Source of the DNA: Chimonanthus salicifolius
Lineage: Eukaryota; Streptophyta; Magnoliopsida; Laurales; Calycanthaceae
Length of the DNA stretch: 64,000 nt
Direction: 5' to 3'
Assembly (NCBI GenBank): GCA_013350335.1
Contig: CM023536.1
Coordinates: forward strand, 8,514,207-8,578,206
The position numbers were made by a program, and so were the translations under genes. Within the stretch, counting starts at the first letter, position 1. Each line of letters begins with the position of its first letter. Below, in pieces: positions 58,901-64,000 of this stretch. The notes under the pieces are model-generated. The model ran no database searches, had not been told where the DNA came from, and was given only the letters and a program-made list of their open reading frames with translations.

Positions 58901-61900
58901 TCATAAAAAGCTACATAGAGGGCCTACGACAAAGCATTTGAAAATCATTGGTTACTCATTCTATTTACACCACACATTAAGCTTACAAATGGGCATTCGC
59001 AATTGAGTAATGTCAAACTGAGGAAGAAAGGAGAGATAAATCCAACAGAAAGTGTAAGTTTGAATCACCTATTTCTATGGGTGATATGATTTTGATTGAA
59101 ATTTGAAGAAATGTAATCTAAGAAACTGAGTGGCATCAAGTTCTTCAAATGTAATGAAGGTCATGTTTGATCTGAATGTCCAAAAAAGAACTAATGCATG
59201 GCAGAAAGTTTCTAAGACAGACAAGTGATTTTATTTTTCAAGATAAATAACCACATATGACTCTAGTGGTGAGGATAGTGATGATGGATCCATCGTATAT
59301 CTTGATGAAGGTGAATTACTTCTCATTTAGAAGAAGCCATTAAATAAAAGGGGAAAGGTAAATGAGGAATGGAAGTGAAGGAGCCTATTTTATTCTTAAT
59401 TCGTAATTGGAGGAAAGATTTGTTGTTTGATAGTATGGAAGTTGTGAGAACGTGATTTCGCATAAAGTGGTGTCAAAAATTGAAGCTTAGAACAGACAAA
59501 CATCAAACATTGTATAAATTATTGTGGTTCAAACATGGAAATGAAGATCAGGTTTCCAAAAGGTGTTTAGTGTCAATTCACCATAGCAATAAGTACTATG
59601 ATAGTATATGGTATGATGATGTGATGATGGATGCGTGTCACCTTGTACTTAGTTGGTTGTGACAATTTGATCATTGAATGAGAATGCCTATTCATTTAAA
59701 ATTTGAAATAAGAAGATTATTTTGGCACCAAAGAAAGAAGATTGGATTCACATAGAAAAATTCTTCTCATTGAGGTGACCTTCCAAAATTAACGATCCAT
59801 TTATTTATGATGTGTATTTTGGCATATGGAGTTGGGGTATCATGTTCATGGCGGGATCAATAGATTGAATGTTTTTGAATCCAATGGAATTGATGGGCCA
59901 TACTAGAACTCAAGTGAGTATAAGTCTATGACGGTATTGAGTTGCGGTTGGGAATGGAGGAATGTTGGTGCTGCTAATGATTGACCATATTACATGTAAT
60001 GATTACTTCTTTACTAGCAATGAGTCTATCGTACATTTGTACTAGAGTGCATCTATCCTTTTCTTGTAGGAATGACATGTGGCCATTCACGAGTTCAATC
60101 ATAAGCTTTGATTGTTGACGAGAACCTAGACATTGTGAGCAAAAGATAGTTGACACAAGTGAAATTGCAAGTGATTGTGGCTCTTTGACAACTAGATGAC
60201 GAGCTTTCTCCAACCTGGAGACAATGATGCATGTGATGATGATGATCACGCGTTGAACCCAATCGCTGGATTAGCAGTATATTCATGTATCATTGGAAGC
60301 GCTCAGATGGAAAGAGAGGACTTGGGCACAAGGCCCAATGGGAGGCCCATGATGCATGTTAGGCTTTGACACCCCAACTCAATTGGGATCTTTCTTCAAA
60401 AACTCCATATTAGCTAAGATTTTGTCAACTGTCTTTTGGCATTCTTTTTCTCGAACTAGGAGAGCTTGTTTAATAATTTCTTGTTGTCAATTGTCCTAAA
60501 TGGTATGGATTACCTTGATTAGATTCCTAAGATTAGTATGATGATAGGACTTGACTTAGAGCACCTTTCATGAGTCGTAACACTAGCAGCACTTATAAGT
60601 AAATGGCAAAGAATCCCATGTTGGGGTGGCTTTTGGTATTTCCACACCCCCACCCTCGGCAAAAAAAATCTTGTTGGCTTTTGAGGTGATTTGGCAAGCA
60701 CACCCTAGAGAAGATTGTATGGTTGTTGATTGGCCTTTATCTTGTCTCCGAAGATATTCTAACTTCTTTCCAATTGCTTGATCCTCTTTTATCTTCCTTA
60801 TTTGTGACTGGTCCGATTGGTTTTGGAGAGGGATTTGTTAGAACTTAGATCTTTGGTTGTAGTCTAAGGAGAGACCCATAGACTACATTTGTAGGGTGAC
60901 TGGAGAACATGGTTGTCATTAGGATTAAGGAAAAGTAGAATAGAAAAGCCAACCCCAGATAATGGGGAAGCCACAAAGGCATTGATGATGATGGTGATTC
61001 ATTGACGTTCTAGCCCTACTAATTTTCGAACCATTCTCTTCAAAATCTTTTATCCCAAATTCCAACTTATTGTTAGCCTTTTTTTTTCACTAATTGGTGC
61101 AACACCATTTGCTAACAACACATGCTAAGGACTTTTATCTTGATTTATGATGTTATGTCACAACTAATGCATGTAAATAAGCATTTAGTATAAGCCCCAA
61201 CAGGTATCTCATTTGGCTTGAGCTTTTAGGAGTAGACTAGAGGCCTTGGGTTTGACTCTTCCCAGAGTAGAGACAACCACAGTTTGAAGAATTGATAGGG
61301 ACTAAGAGAAAGGGGAGAGTATGCTCTATAGGGTAGAGTAAAACTGTAGAACTCGAAAGGCCAATCCCAGATACCAGATAGATGATGATGGTGGTCATGA
61401 TGGTTTTGTTAGTTGGTCTACTTAACAAATCAATCCCACTTTTGCCCTTGAAACTCATGTATCTATTAGTATACTTTGATAGGTTAGAGACTCGTCATTA
61501 TTATTATTTATTCTTCTACTACTACATGGGTATAAATATACATGGCATTTTGTAGAACCTAGGTAAATGCTGCTTCTGCATACATTACAGTTTTTTTTTT
61601 GGCAACAGTAACAGAAGGATTCATTAAAAGAAGAGGATACAAGATAAAAAGCCACGTATAGGAGATGTATACATGGCTAACAGAAGAAAACAAAGAAAAA
61701 CATCTAAGAACTATGAGAAAGAAAACCGTATATGTGGAGTTCCCCATCACCCCATACACCCAAAGAGAGACATGATTAGATTAGAGAAGCGCCTTTATGG
61801 GTCTATGTTTTTGAACTACCACTTTTGCTAGAAAATCAACAATATTGTTCGCCGACCGAGGAACGTAAGTGAAGATGATATCCCTCGTCCTGCATAACCT

Positions 61901-63375
61901 TCTAATGTCCCTAAAAATTGACACCAAAACAGAGATACATATTCCCACCATTCCCTGTTTATCGTATGTTGTTTTTGTTCTCATGTATTCTTGGGTGGTT
62001 GCCCACTAGTGTAATGATATTCTACAGCTTATTCTTCCTAAAAGAGTGTGTAGATATGCAATGGATTCAATGCCTATTTTGAATTATCATGGTTCACCTT
62101 CCAATCGTGTAATTGATATGTGGTATTCCTTTAGGTCTTTTATCTGCTTGTTATGCATTTTGTTGTATGAGTTCTAACTGGCTATATGCTGCTTCCACTA
62201 ATGGGTGGAATTGACTCTTTGTTTCAAGGTGATCGCTCTCTCGTTTTATCAAAATTTGTTATGTATCTGCAGGTGGGTTCCATTTGATATTGCCAAGCCT
62301 TTACTTGATAAGGAAGCATATGTTGTACTGTCAGATTTTGCAAAACTAGAAAATGGAGTTTCCACTGCATTGCCGGTTCCAGAAAGAACTGTTGAGCAAA
62401 CATGCATTAAATCATGTCATGAAGACCTGAATGAAGCACTCAGTGATGATAATGATGAGGAAATGGAAACTGATTTTGAAGGCTCAGATATAAGGTTTGA
62501 TGATGACTCAGGCTCAGAAGAAACCAGCAGCTTGGCCTCTGTTGATGAAATGAAAGCTCTAGATGTTAGTAATATCACAATTGATCTGAATGGAACTCGT
62601 CTAAAATTCAAGGTATTCACTGACATTTATTTTTTAGCTGATTTTGTTTAGTCACAACATGAAATATCAAATGTCACGTCTATATCTTACCATGCTAGAG
62701 TAATTATCTCCTATCTTTTTTCATGTTAGATCTTTTGTAAGCACGTTATCATTAAAAATGTCAAAATATTATCACATATTTTCTCCTTTGAAACCTAACT
62801 AAATCATTGAAGAATTTATTGCTTGATTTTCTTAAAGTCAACTCTGCATGGCATTTTTAGTGGTGTTATTTAATAAAATCTGAGTTTATTCCAAAATTTA
62901 TGCCAAACTCATGAATTCTATGTGTGGGATTGGCTGAATCAGACCCCCTCGTATTGGTGTTGGATTCTGGCATATATACCTTGTACCTATGCAACACACA
63001 GAAGGATAAGGAAGAATTGGCTGAGCAGATTCAAACTAGTTCAAGCAGCCTTGGGGACTAGAACACTAGATTCAAAGCAACTAAATGCTCTGGATACCCT
63101 AATCACTAAAACAAAAACATAAAAAAACTAAAAAAAGAGATTTGGAGAGACTGGAACAATTTGGGACCAACTTGTGAACCTTTACTTTCCTTTACTTTTC
63201 CACTGTTTTTTTCGGTGCCTTCTATCTAATGTATTGTCACTGCTTGTAGGATCTGCTACAAATATTTCATCCCAGTCGAAAGAGGTTCATGGATTCTTTG
63301 GAACAGCAGTTGCATAGATATGTGAGGGCAGTGGGCGTGGAACTTGCTCATCGCATGGTTTACAGTCTCAGTTAA
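45422..63375 (+). CDS. ATE1: Arginyl-tRNA--protein transferase (ATE1)
   Basis: Six coding exons: 45422-45560, 47463-47501, 50288-50438, 50656-51759, 62273-62612 and 63250-63375. All introns are GT-AG with consistent phases, giving 632 residues, the length of Arabidopsis ATE1. The enzyme moves arginine from Arg-tRNA to N-terminal Asp, Glu or oxidised Cys, marking proteins for the N-degron pathway; in plants it acts in leaf senescence, germination and oxygen sensing. The N-terminal domain shows CGYC (33-36), LLDRGWRRSG and KTCCPSY with Cys82-Cys83, the conserved cysteines of the family. The C-terminal transferase domain (about 326-490) shows DPEEYALYRRYQ, CGFGSFHQQY, GVVDILPRCLSSKY and YYLGYYIHSC, then WVPFDIAKPLL. 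It ends VYSLS. The variant RRSGSF replaces the RRSGCF that I expect in most plants. Intron 4 is 10.5 kb and full of transposons, yet the coding frame is intact. Confidence 0.96.
45561..47462 (+). other. ATE1 intron 1
   Basis: 1.9 kb. Two diverged copies of a segment with GAATTTGTTGGTAAAA...TGGATGTTCA and GAATCTGTTGGCAAAACTGATGG lie at about 46040-46115 and 46278-46360. The part at 46398-47110 is rich in GGAATTCC-like words and may be an old MITE, but its ends were not found. Confidence 0.45.
47818..48230 (+). mobile_element. LINE 3' tail (plus) in ATE1 intron 2
   Basis: The plus strand encodes VTVWRLWWECNNRV, matching ATVWSLWWERNNRI of the LINE at 1-2174. About 170 bases on it has ISVISRA-NEFIGLI, matching the RAWKECIDIA terminus. 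It ends AGTAAAGTTACCTCTTAAAG, the tail signature of that lineage. No target duplication was found. Confidence 0.72.
48360..48990 (-). mobile_element. LINE RNase H remnant (minus) in ATE1 intron 2
   Basis: With the 144-bp insertion 48474-48617 left out, the minus strand gives fragments of a plant LINE RNase H domain in order: KGFFKFNV, HDDKGLMKMCFS, AEFLAIDQAVNS, RLIIE and, at 48378-48430, FANNVVDFLTKS. Stops and shifts separate them. It belongs to the RNase H-bearing lineage of 53.4-58.4 kb. Confidence 0.65.
48474..48617 (-). mobile_element. 144-bp 5'-truncated LINE insertion, perfect 13-bp TSD
   Basis: AATGATTTCTCTT occurs at 48461-48473 and 48618-48630. Between them lies a T-run followed by GAGCGGTAAAGAAGAAATTT and CATTAAAAAG, i.e. 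on the minus strand the AATGAAATTTC...(A)n tail of the RNase H-bearing LINEs. It is inserted inside the older remnant 48360-48990. Confidence 0.82.
49670..49965 (+). repeat. Minisatellite with embedded (CT)n in ATE1 intron 2
   Basis: Four to five tandem units of about 44-52 bp, each a CTCTCTCTCT run plus GGAAATATTCAAATTCTGCA and ATAAAGTTTTGTGG. Starts are near 49684, 49732, 49784 and 49833. After a long (CT)n tract (about 49877-49921) and GTGTGTGTG comes a last partial unit at 49930-49965. The tract lies in the 2.8-kb intron 2. Confidence 0.85.
51895..51970 (+). mobile_element. SINE 3' tail (plus) in ATE1 intron 4
   Basis: GAACTAGAAAAGCCGACCCC, ATATAGATGGGATTTTGG and TATGATGATGAT match the GATGAT-ending tails at 60.94 and 61.35 kb, and at 5.95 kb on the minus strand. 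Only the 3' part is visible. Confidence 0.5.
52782..53197. mobile_element. hAT-type MITE, 416 bp, in ATE1 intron 4
   Basis: The ends TAGACCTGGCAA (52782) and TTGCCAGGTCTA (ending 53197) are perfect inverted repeats. Flanks GCTATAAG (52774-52781) and GCTATGAG (53198-53205) agree at 7 of 8. The interior is rich in AACCCGA and GACCCGAC. A central TTGCCAAGTCTACC...ACCTGGCAAAATTTG shows that the termini are repeated inside, perhaps from two fused copies. Confidence 0.83.
53380..55066 (-). pseudogene. LINE ORF2 C-terminus: zf-RVT and RNase H
   Basis: 54452-55066 continues the region after the reverse transcriptase. 53806-54468 carries zf-RVT (YTLCEVEEESVDHLLCKC) and then an RNase H fold starting FKFNVDGAARGKPGPAGIGG with SNEAELRAIRRAL. 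53380-53766 supplies a further piece, SNAISWASNRK. The first catalytic Asp (NVDGAAR) and the Glu of SNEAEL are present. Frame changes occur at the homopolymer near 54480 and near 53800. Confidence 0.85.
55225..57601 (-). pseudogene. LINE ORF2 linker and reverse transcriptase
   Basis: 57077-57601 is the linker with KQKSRATWLKEGDRNTNFFH. 56225-56812 contains DGDKAPGPDGFNFKFLRSCW, the start of the fingers region. 55225-56046 holds KLDMEKAYDHVRWEF, RGLRQGDPLSPFLF and FADDTLLFCEA (the catalytic DD), then YLGLPIGGNPR. The pieces lie in different frames. Between about 57130 and 56490 the usual short link to the reverse transcriptase is replaced by several hundred bases of Ser/Pro-rich sequence; see findings. 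Confidence 0.88.
57598..58368 (-). pseudogene. LINE ORF2 endonuclease domain
   Basis: Reads MKAISWSVRGLGLRLKRRAI at its start, then LVLIQESKRE, GGDFNAVHF and VSDHRPILLN. This is the apurinic-endonuclease-like (EEP) domain with the metal-binding Glu (QESK), the GDFN motif and the catalytic SDH. The usual SWNVRGLG has become SWSVRGLG, which replaces a conserved metal-site Asn. About 250 residues. It ends in an A7 run, where the next segment continues in another frame. Confidence 0.9.
58445..58640 (+). repeat. Partial duplicate of the gypsy protease-downstream segment
   Basis: GAACAGACAAACATCAAACA at 58446 matches 59490. CCTATTCATTTAAAATTTG to GTATTTTGGCATATGG (58482-58620) matches 59685-59825 at high identity. 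Relative to 59490-59825, about 165 bases are missing between the two matches. The frame reads NKIILAPKKEDW, as expected just after a Ty3/gypsy protease. Confidence 0.75.
58664..58797 (+). repeat. Copy of the ATE1 upstream segment inside intron 4
   Basis: GAGCCCTAGGATTCCAGACG to GGAACCCTAGACTGCGGTATTG matches 44967-45103 over about 135 bp, with roughly 10 differences. The flanks differ: upstream of the ATE1 start in one case, gypsy remnants in the other. Confidence 0.8.
58836..59850 (+). mobile_element. Ty3/gypsy gag-protease remnant
   Basis: 58836-58940 encodes DEYIEEFHNLIACNNMVELE then EQIIKSYIEGLRQSI, the gag core of plant gypsy elements, followed by VTHSIYTTH-AYKWAFAIE with stops. At about 59130-59190 KFFKCNEGHV-SECPKKN is a damaged CCHC knuckle. 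59480-59650 encodes KLRTDKHQTLYKL, RCLVSIHHSNKYYDSIWYD and MDACHLVLSW, the aspartic-protease region. The piece after that reads NKKIILAPKKEDW. No LTRs were found. Confidence 0.82.
59851..61190. other. ATE1 intron 4, unassigned part
   Basis: No gene is visible. A second SINE-type tail (GAATAGAAAAGCCAACCCCA, then GATGATGATGG) ends near 60995. The 60000-60250 region has no recognised homology. Confidence 0.4.
61196..61412 (+). mobile_element. tRNA-derived SINE with GATGAT tail (plus)
   Basis: CAGGTATCTCATTTGGCTTG is a weak A-box region and CCTTGGGTTTGACTCTTCC a clear B box. About 110 bases later comes AACTCGAAAGGCCAATCCCAG and GATGATGATGGTGG. The tail matches those at 51.92 and 60.94 kb. Confidence 0.6.
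61591..61990 (-). mobile_element. 5'-truncated LINE: RNase H C-terminus (minus)
   Basis: 61781-61984 on the minus strand encodes FRDIRRLCRTRDIIFTYVPR then SANNIVDFLAKVV, the end of a plant LINE RNase H domain. It is followed by TTTTAATGAATCCTTCTG and an A-run (T-run at 61591-61600). It belongs to the same lineage as 53366-58392. Confidence 0.85.
62613..63249 (+). other. ATE1 intron 5
   Basis: 637 bp between GTATTC and TGCTTGTAG. No bounded element is visible. Confidence 0.7.
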
Positions 63376-64000
63376 CTCCAGGTTCAAGGAGCTAAATTTG
63401 TTGCCAATCACTTACTGGGTATGCAAAGTAATCTGCCACTCTTAATGTCCTTGAAAGAAATGTAGATGAGGCAACCAATTGTTTGTTGGATCTCTACTTG
63501 CGTACATTTGTTCAGGATTCCTCTTGTTAGCTGTGTTTTTCTTTTACTGGAACACCTTTTTCATTTAAAAGGATGCCTTACTCCAGTCTGGACTTCCAAA
63601 GATTAAAAAAAAAATATATCAGAATTCTGGCGGTACTTGTTCTCCACAGCTTAGTTGTGTATCTTGGTTGACAAAGTTGCTGACTTGGCCTACTCAGTGA
63701 GTCAATTGAACGAGTTGCATGGATATTTGTTTATATTCTGAAAGTTATATGTGCTTCCATAAATTATTTATAGACCCATCTGCATGGATGCACTGCTGCA
63801 GGACTATCGATCAAATCTAATTCTAAACCCCACAACCAGAGTCTCCATCGGACTCGTTGTTCCTTCCTTTGCATGCTACTTTCATGCATTGAAACTGTAT
63901 TCATCTAACATCAGAATCGGCTCACTCGGCGAGTCTACAATTGAGGAGATTACATGGTCATTATTCATGCTGCAAAAGTTATTTGCATTTGTCTAATTAT
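63376..64000 (+). other. ATE1 3' UTR and downstream
   Basis: Sequence after the TAA stop at 63373-63375. It is probably 3' UTR for a few hundred bases. No poly(A) signal was fixed, and no further gene is supported before the window ends. Confidence 0.45.

Overview
This window looks like nuclear DNA of a flowering plant with large, transposon-filled introns. Three protein-coding genes can be read from homology plus consistent GT-AG splice phases. All three are typical plant genes: the 3' part of a clathrin light chain gene (+), a CRPK1-type receptor-like cytoplasmic kinase gene (-) and a complete arginyl-tRNA--protein transferase gene, ATE1 (+). No bacterial, organellar or CRISPR-like signal was seen. 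I do not name the species.

Layout. 1-11600: the end of the clathrin light chain gene (coding exons 5227-5380 and 11073-11417). The DNA before and between these exons is full of LINE remnants, an ORF1-only LINE derivative with target-site duplications (3220-4340), a hAT-type MITE (8346-9035) and a solo LTR (10461-10820). 11600-14200: two SINE pieces around another hAT MITE (12873-13217). 14211-19348: the kinase gene on the minus strand, six coding exons, with a one-base insertion in exon 2. 19350-45400: a 26-kb stretch with no gene that I can support. It holds a striking 1.78-kb foldback element (22024-23803), solo LTRs, SINEs, nested MITEs, islands of a GATATCGG-type palindromic repeat and several short tandem duplications. 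45422-63375: ATE1, six coding exons (632 codons plus stop), whose 2.8-kb second and 10.5-kb fourth introns hold most of the remaining transposons, including a 5.0-kb LINE with a perfect 17-bp target-site duplication (53366-58392) and the wreck of a Ty3/gypsy gag-protease region.

The three genes are unrelated in function: vesicle coat (clathrin light chain), signalling kinase (CRPK1-like) and N-degron protein turnover (ATE1). They are simply neighbours. The strongest unexplained structure is the foldback element. It has long inverted arms packed with about twenty copies of a TTCGAA-centred palindrome, around a core of six ~100-bp units that alternate in orientation, with one spacer flipped. 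Two of the three genes carry a one-base shift in an otherwise well-preserved exon, which could be real or an assembly error.
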